Source: Flavobacterium sp. (GTDB taxonomy: Bacteria > Bacteroidota > Bacteroidia > Flavobacteriales > Flavobacteriaceae). Taken from it: DNA of 37,022 nucleotides. The stretch covers positions 1-37,022 of the forward strand of contig JAUVAS010000019.1 in NCBI GenBank assembly GCA_030591585.1, in the 5' to 3' direction. Below, one piece after another: positions 16,584 through 25,136 of the stretch (its first letter is position 1; every line of letters starts with the position of its first letter). The translations under genes and the position numbers were made by a program. Below the pieces are notes generated by a model that was not told the DNA's origin, made no database searches, and saw only the letters and a list, made by a program, of their open reading frames with translations.

Positions 16584-18371
16584 ATGACAATTCCTTCGGT
16601 TGCATTACAAACTTCAAACCTACCCAACAAGCCTGGGGTGTATCAATATTACGATAAAGAAGCGAAATTGTTATATGTTGGTAAAGCAAAAAACCTTAAG
16701 AAAAGAGTATCTTCCTATTTCACAAAAAAGCATGAGAATGGACGTACACGGTTGTTGGTTAAGAAAATAGTGATCATAAAACATATTGTGGTGGCTACTG
16801 AAACTGACGCACTTCTTTTAGAAAACAACCTCATCAAAAAATACCAGCCTCGGTATAATATCATGCTAAAGGATGACAAAACCTATCCTTGGATTTGTAT
16901 AAAAAAAGAACGATTTCCTAGAGTTTTTTCAACAAGAAGACTCATAAAAGATGGTTCCGAATATTTTGGACCTTATACTTCTATGAAAACGGTGCATACT
17001 TTGCTAGGACTTATCAATGGCTTATATCCGCTGCGGAATTGCAACTACGACCTTTCAGTTAAAAACATAAAAGCTGAGAAATATAAAGTTTGTTTAGAAT
17101 ACCATTTAGGAAATTGTTTAGGTGCTTGCGAAAACAAACAATCTGAAGAAAGTTACAACGAAAGTATTGTTGCTATTAGAAATATTTTGAAAGGAAACTT
17201 TAAGGAATCCCTTTCGGCTTTTAAGCTACAAATGAAGGGTTTTGCTAAAAATCAACACTATGAAGATGCTCATATAATAAAGGAAAAGATTGACGTTTTA
17301 GTCAATTATCAATCTAAATCTACCATTGTAAATCCGAAAATAAATAATGTGGATGTGTTCTCGGTTATTTCAGATGAAGGATATGGGTATGTTAATTATC
17401 TTCAGATTTCTTTTGGCTCAATCATTCGATCACATACTTTAGAAATAAAGAAAAAATTAGAAGAAACAGACGAAACAATTTTGCAACTAGCCATTATAGA
17501 ATTACGGCAACGGTTTCAGTCACAATACAATGAAATTTATGTACCATTTAAAATTAATGTGGGTGAAAACATTAAAGTTCATGTTCCAAAAGCAGGAGAT
17601 AAAAAACACATTCTAGACCTTTCCATTCGCAACGCGAAATATTATAGGATGGAACGCTTTAAACAAGTAAGGATTACAGATCCAAACCGACATGAAAATA
17701 GGATAATGGCACAGATGAAAAAAGATTTGCGCCTTTCTGAAGAACCACGGCATATAGAGTGTTTTGACAATAGTAATATTCAAGGCACAAATGCAGTAGC
17801 TGCTTGTGTGGTGTTTAAAAACGGAAAACCAAGCAAAAAAGACTACCGGAAGTTTACTATAAAAACAGTAGAAGGGCCAGATGATTTTGCCTCAATGGAA
17901 GAGGTAGTGTATAGAAGGTATAAAAGATTGTTAGATGAGAAGCAACCCTTACCACAACTTATCATCATAGATGGAGGGAAAGGGCAGTTGTCCTCCTCTT
18001 TAAAAAGCTTAGATAAATTAAAATTAAGGGGAAAAATTGCCATCATAGGAATTGCAAAAAGGCTGGAAGAATTATTCTATCCCGAGGACCCCATCCCTTT
18101 ATATTTAGATAAAAAATCTGAAACTTTAAAAGTGATACAGCAATTAAGAAATGAAGCACACCGTTTTGGAATAGAGTTTCATAGAAATAAAAGAAGCAAA
18201 GAAGCGTTAAATACAACATTAGAAACCATCTCTGGTATTGGAGAAAAAACAATTATAGATTTGTTACAATATTTTAAAAGTACCAAACGTGTAACAAAAG
18301 CGAGTTTCGATGAACTTACTAAAGTGGTAGGGCCAAGTAAAGCAAAAAAAATAAAAGCTCATTTTAATTGA
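16584..18371 (+). CDS. uvrC: UvrABC excinuclease subunit C
   Basis: UvrC makes both incisions in nucleotide excision repair, with UvrA and UvrB. Length (595) and domain order match the family. There is an N-terminal GIY-YIG nuclease domain (PGVYQYYDKEAKLLYVGKAK, GVY 18-20, YVG 31-33) and a Cys-containing linker (CNYDL, CLEYHLGNCLGAC). A UVR helical motif binding UvrB lies at about 212-232. The RNase H-like 5' incision domain contains IECFDNSNIQGTNAVAACVV and LIIIDGGKGQL. C-terminal helix-hairpin-helix motifs (ISGIGEKT, VVGPSKAKKI) follow. The start agrees with the position of GVY in the family. The patatin gene follows after 7 nt. Confidence 0.97.
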   Translation: MTIPSVALQTSNLPNKPGVYQYYDKEAKLLYVGKAKNLKKRVSSYFTKKHENGRTRLLVKKIVIIKHIVVATETDALLLENNLIKKYQPRYNIMLKDDKTYPWICIKKERFPRVFSTRRLIKDGSEYFGPYTSMKTVHTLLGLINGLYPLRNCNYDLSVKNIKAEKYKVCLEYHLGNCLGACENKQSEESYNESIVAIRNILKGNFKESLSAFKLQMKGFAKNQHYEDAHIIKEKIDVLVNYQSKSTIVNPKINNVDVFSVISDEGYGYVNYLQISFGSIIRSHTLEIKKKLEETDETILQLAIIELRQRFQSQYNEIYVPFKINVGENIKVHVPKAGDKKHILDLSIRNAKYYRMERFKQVRITDPNRHENRIMAQMKKDLRLSEEPRHIECFDNSNIQGTNAVAACVVFKNGKPSKKDYRKFTIKTVEGPDDFASMEEVVYRRYKRLLDEKQPLPQLIIIDGGKGQLSSSLKSLDKLKLRGKIAIIGIAKRLEELFYPEDPIPLYLDKKSETLKVIQQLRNEAHRFGIEFHRNKRSKEALNTTLETISGIGEKTIIDLLQYFKSTKRVTKASFDELTKVVGPSKAKKIKAHFN

Positions 18372-18378
18372 GATTTAA

Positions 18379-20664
18379 ATGAATATAAAAAACTATCAAA
18401 ATAGTATTAAAGCGTCATTCCGCACTACGTTGCGGAATCTCATTCTTTTTATCTTAATTTTTGTTAGTTTTTCTTCATTTTCGCAAGAAAAATCCAACGA
18501 AGACATAAAAATTGGTTTGGTGCTTAGTGGTGGTGGAGCAAAAGGAATGGCGCATATTGGCGCATTAAAAATTATTGAAGAAGCAGGAATTAGAATAGAT
18601 TATATTGGGGGCACTAGTATGGGTGCAATTGTTGGGGGATTGTATGCTTCTGGATATTCTGCCAAACAATTAGATTCTATATTCACTAGTGTTGACTTTA
18701 GTGAACTTATTCAAGATGAAATTCCTAGAAGAGCAAAGACATTTTACGAAAAAGAAGAGTCTGAGAAATATGCACTTACACTTCCGTTTGATAAGTTTAA
18801 GGTTAGTTTTCCTTCGGGTATTTCAAAAGGGCAAAACATGTATAATTTGTTATCTAAATTAACAAATTCAGTAAATGATGTTGAAGATTTTAATGAGCTT
18901 CCTATTCCGTTCTTGTGTATAGCAACAAATATCGAATCTGGAAAAGAAACCGTTTTAAACAAAGGGTATTTGCCTAGGGCAATTAGTGCAAGTGGGGCGC
19001 TTCCCACTTTATTTAGCCCTGTAAAAATTAACGATTCACTTTATATAGATGGAGGGATTACAAACAATTATCCTATTGAAGAAGTGCGGGCAATGGGCGC
19101 AGATGTTATTATTGGAATCGATGTGCAGGATTCATTACAAACAAGAAAAAACCTAAAATCTGTACTAAAGGTAATGGCTCAAATAAATAATTTCAAATCC
19201 GTTGAGGATATGGCAATTAAAAGAAAACACACAGATATTTATATTCATCCAAATATTAAAGACTATACCGTAGTTTCTTTTGCAGAAGGAAATGAAATTA
19301 TTGAAGCTGGATCTTCTGAAGCGAATCTCTATAAAGAAAAATTAGTAGCATTAGCTAAAAGACAGCAACCAACAGATAGAAAACCAGGCGATATTGTAGC
19401 AACAGAAATGTTATACATTACAAAAGTTGAAATTGAAGGAAATGTAAACTATAGTCGCTCCTATGTTTTAGGAAAATTAAAACTAACCACTCCTGCAAAC
19501 ATTACCTATAAAGTGTTTAGCGAAGGGGTTAATAACCTTTCTGCAACAGGGAACTTTCAAGAAATTAATTATCGATTATATAAAAATAAGGATAGAGGGT
19601 ATCTTCTTAAATTTAGTTTAATAGAAAGTGACTCTAAAACATTGCTTCGTTTGGGAGTTCATTATAATGATTTATTTAAAACAGCGGCATTGGTCAATAT
19701 GACTACAAAAAGACTGATTACAAATAATGATATAACCTCATTCGATTTTATTGTAGGAGATAATATTCGGTATAATTTTGACTATTTTATAGATAAGGGA
19801 TACTATTGGAGTATCGGGCTAAAATCTAATTACAGTAGTTTTGATGAAAATGTAGGGTTAGATTTTGTGTTTTCAGAAGAAAATACTCCCTCTAACACAC
19901 AGCTTAATCAAATTAATTTTGATTATAGAAATTTAAACAATCAAATATATTTACAATCATTTTTTAAAAGAAAATTTTTGGTAGGTATCGGTGCAGAGCA
20001 TAAATGGATACAATATCTTTCTGAAACAATTGGAATTGATGAAAATGATAAGCCAAGAACTATTTTTGATGACACTAACTATTTTAGTGCTTTTGGCTAT
20101 GTGATTTTTGACACTTTTGACAATAAATTTTTTCCATCAAAAGGGTTTTATTTTAGAGGAGATTTCCACCTTTATTTATATGCAAATGGATTTAATACCG
20201 ACTTTAACGAGTTTTCTATAGGTGAAGCCAAAGTAGGATATGCACATACATTTGTAGAAAACCTATCAGCAGTTATATACGCAGAAGGAGGTGTAAAAAT
20301 TGGAGGAGATAGAACAAACTCATTTGATTTTTTTATGGGAGGGTACGGATTTAAAGAAACCAATAATCTAGTTTCATTTTACGGCTATGATAATTTAGAC
20401 TTACGAGGAAATACGTTTTTAAAAGCAACCTTAGAATTAGATTATAGAGTTTTTAAAAAAAGTCACATTAATCTCTCGGCGAATATTGCCAATATAGGAG
20501 ATGATTTATTCGACACAAAACAATGGATAGATAGTATAGATTACACGGGCTATGCTATTGGTTGTGGTTGGGAAACTTTTATTGGTCCAATTGAAGCAAA
20601 ATACTCATATTCTCCAGAGCGAAAAGAAGGTGAATGGTATGTAAGTGTTGGGTATAGGTTTTAG
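18379..20664 (+). CDS. Patatin-like phospholipase fused to a BamA-type outer-membrane barrel (PlpD-like)
   Basis: The 761-residue protein has an N-terminal signal segment (about 21-36), then a patatin lipase domain. That domain has an oxyanion loop GGGAKG (51-56), nucleophile Ser80 in GTSMG, and catalytic Asp224 in DGG. A POTRA-like domain (about 345-425) and a 16-strand-type Omp85 barrel (about 430-761) ending in WYVSVGYRF complete it. This architecture is that of PlpD and type Vd autotransporters, in which the lipase is carried to the surface by its own barrel. In Bacteroidota the lipase portion may stay attached at the cell surface. The catalytic dyad is intact. Codons 13-20 are made of a palindromic repeat, described separately. 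It is cotranscribed with uvrC. Confidence 0.92.
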   Translation: MNIKNYQNSIKASFRTTLRNLILFILIFVSFSSFSQEKSNEDIKIGLVLSGGGAKGMAHIGALKIIEEAGIRIDYIGGTSMGAIVGGLYASGYSAKQLDSIFTSVDFSELIQDEIPRRAKTFYEKEESEKYALTLPFDKFKVSFPSGISKGQNMYNLLSKLTNSVNDVEDFNELPIPFLCIATNIESGKETVLNKGYLPRAISASGALPTLFSPVKINDSLYIDGGITNNYPIEEVRAMGADVIIGIDVQDSLQTRKNLKSVLKVMAQINNFKSVEDMAIKRKHTDIYIHPNIKDYTVVSFAEGNEIIEAGSSEANLYKEKLVALAKRQQPTDRKPGDIVATEMLYITKVEIEGNVNYSRSYVLGKLKLTTPANITYKVFSEGVNNLSATGNFQEINYRLYKNKDRGYLLKFSLIESDSKTLLRLGVHYNDLFKTAALVNMTTKRLITNNDITSFDFIVGDNIRYNFDYFIDKGYYWSIGLKSNYSSFDENVGLDFVFSEENTPSNTQLNQINFDYRNLNNQIYLQSFFKRKFLVGIGAEHKWIQYLSETIGIDENDKPRTIFDDTNYFSAFGYVIFDTFDNKFFPSKGFYFRGDFHLYLYANGFNTDFNEFSIGEAKVGYAHTFVENLSAVIYAEGGVKIGGDRTNSFDFFMGGYGFKETNNLVSFYGYDNLDLRGNTFLKATLELDYRVFKKSHINLSANIANIGDDLFDTKQWIDSIDYTGYAIGCGWETFIGPIEAKYSYSPERKEGEWYVSVGYRF
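18417..18438. repeat. Palindromic repeat inside the coding region (REP-like)
   Basis: ATTCCGCA and TGCGGAAT form a perfect 8-bp stem with a CTACGT loop. It falls in codons 13-20 of the patatin gene and encodes SFRTTLRN, immediately before the hydrophobic core of the signal peptide. Palindromes of this GTCATTCCGC...GCGGAATCTC type are usually intergenic in this group. No second copy was seen in the window. Confidence 0.6.
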
Positions 20665-20828
20665 CATTTTCTTAAACAATACCAAACAAATTTTTACGAT
20701 ATTTGTGAAATGGCAAATGCTAGTTGGAAAAACTTACTACTTCATTTAAAATTTCTTAACAAGAGAAATCCAGAATAGGCGACCGATAATTTTCCGTTAT
20801 TTAATTTAAATCATTTAATAAAAAAATT

Positions 20829-21986
20829 ATGCCACGTTACCATACACTAGGTAAAATACCACATAAAAGACATACCACCTTCAAAAAACCAGACGGATCT
20901 TTATATCAAGAAGAACTTTTTGGAACCGCAGGCTTTGCAGGGATGTCATCATTAATATATCATTTATACCCGCCAACAGTTGTTAGCGAAATTAAAAAAG
21001 TAGCCGATTTAACTCCGAAAATTGCTATTGAAAAACACCTACAAGCTTTGAGCTTTCAGGGGTTTTCGCTGCCACAAGGAGAAGACTATCTAGAGAGCAG
21101 AAAAACATTATTTGTTAATGGCGATTTGCATATAGGTCTAGCTGCACCCAAAACCTTTAATCAAGATTATTTCTACAGAAATTCTGATGCAGACGAAATG
21201 CTTTTTATCCATATAGGAAGCGGAACACTAAGAACCATGTACGGGAATCTCGATTTTAAATATGGAGATTATTTAATCATCCCGAGAGGGACTACCTACC
21301 AAATAGATTTTGATACTGAAGAAAATAGAATTCTTTATATCGAGTCGTTTAGTCCAATTTTAACTCCAGACCGGTATCGCAATAATTTTGGACAATTTCT
21401 AGAACACTCGCCATTTTGTGAACGAGATTTTAGATTGCCTAAAAATTTAAAAACGCATGACGAAAAAGGGGAGTTTAGAATTCTTTCAAAAAAACAAGGA
21501 ATTTTATATGAATATACCCACACAAATCATCCTTTTGATGCAATAGGCTGGGATGGCTTTCATTATCCGTATGCATTTTCAATTCACGATTTTGAACCTA
21601 TAACAGGGCGGGTTCATTTACCTCCTCCTATTCATCAACAATGGGAAGCAGCAGGTTTTGTAGTCTGTAGTTTTGTGCCGAGAATGTATGATTATCATCC
21701 AGAGGCAATTCCTGCACCTTATCATCATAGTAACATAGATTCAGATGAATTGTTATATTATGTAGATGGAGATTTTATGAGTCGAAATAATATTGAAAAA
21801 GGACAAATAACCTTGCATACAGGAGGAATTCCTCATGGGCCACATCCAGGAGCAATTGAAAGAAGCGTAGGTAAAAAAGAAACAGGAGAACTTGCCGTAA
21901 TGATAGACCCATTTAATCCAGTTATGATTACCGAAGAAGCAATGAAACTTCAGGTGGAGGATTATTACAAATCTTGGATGTTGTAG
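20829..21986 (+). CDS. hmgA: Homogentisate 1,2-dioxygenase
   Basis: This cytoplasmic iron enzyme opens the ring of homogentisate to maleylacetoacetate in tyrosine and phenylalanine breakdown. The 385-residue protein begins with MPRYHTLGKIPHKRHTTFKK, as in bacterial members of the family. The iron-site region is visible: His300 in PYHHSN, Glu307 in SDELLYY, and the LHTGGIPHG motif with His330 and His336. These correspond to the human His335, Glu341, His365 and His371 positions, the first two with a one-residue length difference. The next gene, 155 nt on, encodes the preceding enzyme of the pathway, so the substrate assignment is strong. Confidence 0.95.
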   Translation: MPRYHTLGKIPHKRHTTFKKPDGSLYQEELFGTAGFAGMSSLIYHLYPPTVVSEIKKVADLTPKIAIEKHLQALSFQGFSLPQGEDYLESRKTLFVNGDLHIGLAAPKTFNQDYFYRNSDADEMLFIHIGSGTLRTMYGNLDFKYGDYLIIPRGTTYQIDFDTEENRILYIESFSPILTPDRYRNNFGQFLEHSPFCERDFRLPKNLKTHDEKGEFRILSKKQGILYEYTHTNHPFDAIGWDGFHYPYAFSIHDFEPITGRVHLPPPIHQQWEAAGFVVCSFVPRMYDYHPEAIPAPYHHSNIDSDELLYYVDGDFMSRNNIEKGQITLHTGGIPHGPHPGAIERSVGKKETGELAVMIDPFNPVMITEEAMKLQVEDYYKSWML

Positions 21987-22140
21987 TTTAAGAAAAAAGA
22001 AAATATATAGATAAAATAACACTAATGAGTATTGAAGAAAAAATAAAAGAGTTTCAAAGAATGACTATGGGTTTCCAAAATAAACTTTAATAGGTCTTTA
22101 TTCTCTATTCTTTTCTCTTTGTTCTAAAAACATAAAAGAT

Positions 22141-23298
22141 ATGTCAGATTTAAAAAACATAAAAAATTACAATTACAGTTTAGAAAAAATATTCTCTGAA
22201 GCAGACGATTTTTTGCCAATAATGGGAACAGATTACGTAGAGTTTTACGTAGGTAATGCAAAACAAGCAGCACATTTTTATAAAACGGCATTAGGGTTTC
22301 AATCGTTAGCGTATGCAGGGTTGGAAACAGGAATGAAGGATAGAACGTCTTATGTATTGGTACAAGATAAAATAAAATTAATCTTCACTACTCCGATGCC
22401 GAATGATGGGAATCAAGAAATTTTTGACCATATTACTAAACACGGTGATGGTGTAAAAGTAATTGCGCTATGGGTAGAAGATGCCAAGAAATCTTGGGAA
22501 GAAACAACCAAACGTGGTGCAAAATCTTACTTTGAGCCAAAAGTTGAAAGCGATAAAGATGGTGAGGTGGTAACTGCAGGAATTCATACCTATGGAGATA
22601 CCGTTCATATTTTTGTAGAACGTAAAAATTATAAAGGCGTATTTATGCCAAAATTTGAAAAATGGGAATCACATTACAATCCGTCTTCTTGTGGTTTAAA
22701 ATTCATCGATCATATTGTAGGAAACGTAGATTGGGGACAAATGAATGTTTGGGGAAAATTTTACCAAGAAGTAATGGGCTTTGCTCAGTTAATTTCGTTT
22801 GATGATAACGATATTTCTACCGAGTTTACCGCGCTTATGAGTAAGGTAATGACCAATGGTAATGGTAGAATTAAATTTCCGATAAACGAACCCGCAAAAG
22901 GGAAAAAGAAATCTCAAATAGAAGAGTACATCGATTTTTATAAAGGAGCAGGAGCACAACACCTTGCTGTAGCTACAGATGACATTGTTTTTACGGTTTC
23001 AGAAATGAAAAAAAGAGGCGTAGAGTTTTTATATGTTCCAGGAGAATACTATGATACTGTTGGTGAAAGAGTTGGTGAAATAGCTGAAGATATGGCGGTT
23101 TTAAAACAACACGGTATTATGGTAGATAGAGACGATGAAGGGTATTTACTTCAAATTTTTACAAAACCACTAACCGACAGGCCTACGTTGTTTTTCGAAA
23201 TTATTCAACGTAAAGGAGCGCAATCCTTCGGGAAAGGGAACTTTAAAGCGCTGTTTGAATCTATTGAGGCAGAACAAGCACGAAGAGGAACACTGTAA
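22141..23298 (+). CDS. hppD: 4-hydroxyphenylpyruvate dioxygenase
   Basis: This Fe(II) enzyme converts 4-hydroxyphenylpyruvate to homogentisate, the substrate of HmgA upstream. The 385-residue protein has two glyoxalase-fold halves. The N-terminal half starts at VEFYVGNAKQAAHFYKTALG. The C-terminal half carries the iron ligands His191 (FIDHIVGNVD), His274 (GAQHLAVATDD) and Glu353 (LFFEIIQRKG). The family C-terminal signature GNFKALFESIE is present. A strong terminator follows, so hmgA and hppD form one catabolic unit or two adjacent ones. The 154-nt gap between them holds only a 21-codon frame (22025-22090) that I do not trust. Confidence 0.96.
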   Translation: MSDLKNIKNYNYSLEKIFSEADDFLPIMGTDYVEFYVGNAKQAAHFYKTALGFQSLAYAGLETGMKDRTSYVLVQDKIKLIFTTPMPNDGNQEIFDHITKHGDGVKVIALWVEDAKKSWEETTKRGAKSYFEPKVESDKDGEVVTAGIHTYGDTVHIFVERKNYKGVFMPKFEKWESHYNPSSCGLKFIDHIVGNVDWGQMNVWGKFYQEVMGFAQLISFDDNDISTEFTALMSKVMTNGNGRIKFPINEPAKGKKKSQIEEYIDFYKGAGAQHLAVATDDIVFTVSEMKKRGVEFLYVPGEYYDTVGERVGEIAEDMAVLKQHGIMVDRDDEGYLLQIFTKPLTDRPTLFFEIIQRKGAQSFGKGNFKALFESIEAEQARRGTL

Positions 23299-23315
23299 TT
23301 TATAACGTAACAAAC

Positions 23316-23357
23316 AATAAACGCTACCGACTAAAAAGGTAGCGTTTATTATTTTTC
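23316..23357 (+). terminator. Rho-independent terminator of the tyrosine catabolic genes
   Basis: A perfect 13-bp stem (AATAAACGCTACC with GGTAGCGTTTATT) closes a 9-nt loop and is followed by ATTTTT. It lies 17 nt after the hppD stop. Confidence 0.92.
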
Positions 23358-23401
23358 AGAATAAATACTGAAAAGTGATGGTATAAATACCAAACCTGTA
23401 A

Positions 23402-24172
23402 ATGAAAAAATTAATTACCATATTTCTATTATTTAATGTCGTCTTACTTTCTGCACAAAAGAAAGCCTATGGAGATGGGGAGTGGCTAAAATTTAGAATT
23501 CATTATGGGTTAATTACAGCTGGAACTGCAACACTTGAAGTAGCGCAAAAGGATTTAAACGGCAAACAAGTATACCATGTTAAAGGATTTGGTAAAACTA
23601 CCGGAATGACAAGTTGGTTTTTTCCTGTGGAAGACGATTATCAATCGTATGTGGATGTAGAAAAGGATATTCCCTATCGTTTTATTCGAAAAATTGATGA
23701 GGGAGGACACACAAAAGATATTCAAATTGAATTTGACCATTCAAATTTAGAAGCAACCATAAATGATAAAAAGCATAATACAACTAGGGTCGTTTCGTTT
23801 CCTAAAGATGCTCAAGATATGGTATCGGCATTTTATTATTTACGAAACCATTTAGATACAAAAAACATAAAAGAAGGAGATGAAATTGAATTGAATATGT
23901 TTTTTGATAGAGAAAATTATAAATTTAAACTCAAATTTTTAGGAAGAGAAATTCTCGACACTGAGTTTGGGAAAATTGCTTGTATTGTATTTAGACCTTA
24001 TGTGCAATCTGGACGTGTTTTTAAAGAAGAAGAAAGTTTAACATTGTGGGTTACAGATGATGATAATAAAATACCTTTGCTAATTCAGGCTAATTTAACG
24101 GTAGGCTCTTTAAAAGCCTCTTTAATTGAATTTAAAGGATTAAAACATTCATTTAAAATAATAGCAAATTAA
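23402..24172 (+). CDS. DUF3108 exported protein
   Basis: This 256-residue protein has a signal peptide (MKKLITIFLLFNVVLLSAQ) followed by the DUF3108 signature. That begins with EWLKFRIHYGLITAGTATLEV and continues with FPVEDDYQSYVD and FEYDHSN-like strands, ending with KIPLLIQANLTVGSLKASL. DUF3108 is a beta-rich domain found in periplasmic or outer-membrane-associated proteins; its molecular role is not established to me. The gene starts a new unit after the terminator and ends 2 nt before the tryptophan dioxygenase gene, so the two are cotranscribed with the M23 peptidase. I see no biochemical link to tryptophan. Confidence 0.85.
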   Translation: MKKLITIFLLFNVVLLSAQKKAYGDGEWLKFRIHYGLITAGTATLEVAQKDLNGKQVYHVKGFGKTTGMTSWFFPVEDDYQSYVDVEKDIPYRFIRKIDEGGHTKDIQIEFDHSNLEATINDKKHNTTRVVSFPKDAQDMVSAFYYLRNHLDTKNIKEGDEIELNMFFDRENYKFKLKFLGREILDTEFGKIACIVFRPYVQSGRVFKEEESLTLWVTDDDNKIPLLIQANLTVGSLKASLIEFKGLKHSFKIIAN

Positions 24173-24174
24173 TT

Positions 24175-25113
24175 ATGGAAGATCATTCAAAAAGAGAGAA
24201 ACTCTTAAATCAATTAGAAAATAAATTTGGAGCTATAGGTCAAGATTTAGACACCCACTTAGAAGGCCTTTTGTATAGTGAGCCTATGACCTATTGGGAT
24301 TATGTACAAACCGATGCATTGTTAAACCTTCAAACACAAAGAACCACTTTGCCAGATGAAATGGTTTTTATCATGTACCATCAAGTAAACGAATTGCTTT
24401 TTAAAATGATTCTTTGGGAAATACAACAAGTGGCCCACCATAAAAATTTAACAGCTAATTTTTTCTCATCAAGATTAATGAGGGTAAGTAGGTATTTTGA
24501 TATGTTAACTTCATCTTTTGCTATTATGCAAGAAGGAATGGATGTAGAACAGTATTTAAAATTCAGAAATACGTTGACGCCTGCAAGTGGTTTTCAAAGT
24601 GCACAATACAGAAAAATTGAGTTTGCATCTACAGATTTAATAAATTTAATAGATGCTCGTTTTAGAGAAACCATAGATAGAAACACCCCTTATGAACATG
24701 CCTTAGATCATTTATATTGGCAAGCCGCAGGTAAAGATTTTAAAACAGGAGAAAAATCGTATTTATTAGAAGCTTTTGAAGCAAAATATAAAAATGAATT
24801 TATCGCTTTTACACAAGAATATAATACCATAAATTTGTATGCTAAATTTAAAGAACTTCCAAAAGAGGTTCAAGAAGATCCAGTACTTATAAAAGCAATG
24901 CGACATTACGATTATACGGTAAATATTACTTGGGTGATGGCTCATTATAAAGCTGCGAATCATTATTTATCTGAAGGAAAAGGAGGAGAAGAAATTGAAG
25001 CAACGGGAGGTAGCGATTGGAAAAAATACATGCATCCAAAATACCAAAGAAGAATATTTTTCCCAGAGCTTTGGTCGGAACAAGAATTGAAAAACTGGGG
25101 AGTAAACGTTTAA
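24175..25113 (+). CDS. Tryptophan 2,3-dioxygenase family protein
   Basis: This heme enzyme would open the indole ring of tryptophan to N-formylkynurenine, the first step of the kynurenine pathway. The 312-residue protein has the family landmarks YWDYVQTDALLNLQ (about 42-55) and DEMVFIMYHQVNELLFKMIL (about 62-81). The C-terminal heme-binding region is HYKAANHYL, then ATGGSDWKKYMHPKYQRR, in which TGGS matches the canonical GTGGSxG motif. The family fit is good, although it is shorter and more divergent than typical TDO, so a related dioxygenase activity is possible. No other kynurenine-pathway gene is in the window. The M23 lipoprotein gene begins 23 nt downstream. Confidence 0.9.
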   Translation: MEDHSKREKLLNQLENKFGAIGQDLDTHLEGLLYSEPMTYWDYVQTDALLNLQTQRTTLPDEMVFIMYHQVNELLFKMILWEIQQVAHHKNLTANFFSSRLMRVSRYFDMLTSSFAIMQEGMDVEQYLKFRNTLTPASGFQSAQYRKIEFASTDLINLIDARFRETIDRNTPYEHALDHLYWQAAGKDFKTGEKSYLLEAFEAKYKNEFIAFTQEYNTINLYAKFKELPKEVQEDPVLIKAMRHYDYTVNITWVMAHYKAANHYLSEGKGGEEIEATGGSDWKKYMHPKYQRRIFFPELWSEQELKNWGVNV

Positions 25114-25136
25114 CCTATAATATTTGTAAACCTACA

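Noticed and set aside
20710-20778. 22-codon frame upstream of hmgA as a leader peptide
   Set aside because: It is not enriched in Phe or Tyr codons, no attenuator hairpin follows it, and short frames of this length are common by chance.
22025-22090. 21-codon frame between hmgA and hppD
   Set aside because: No recognisable domain or signal, and it is too short to support without conservation data.
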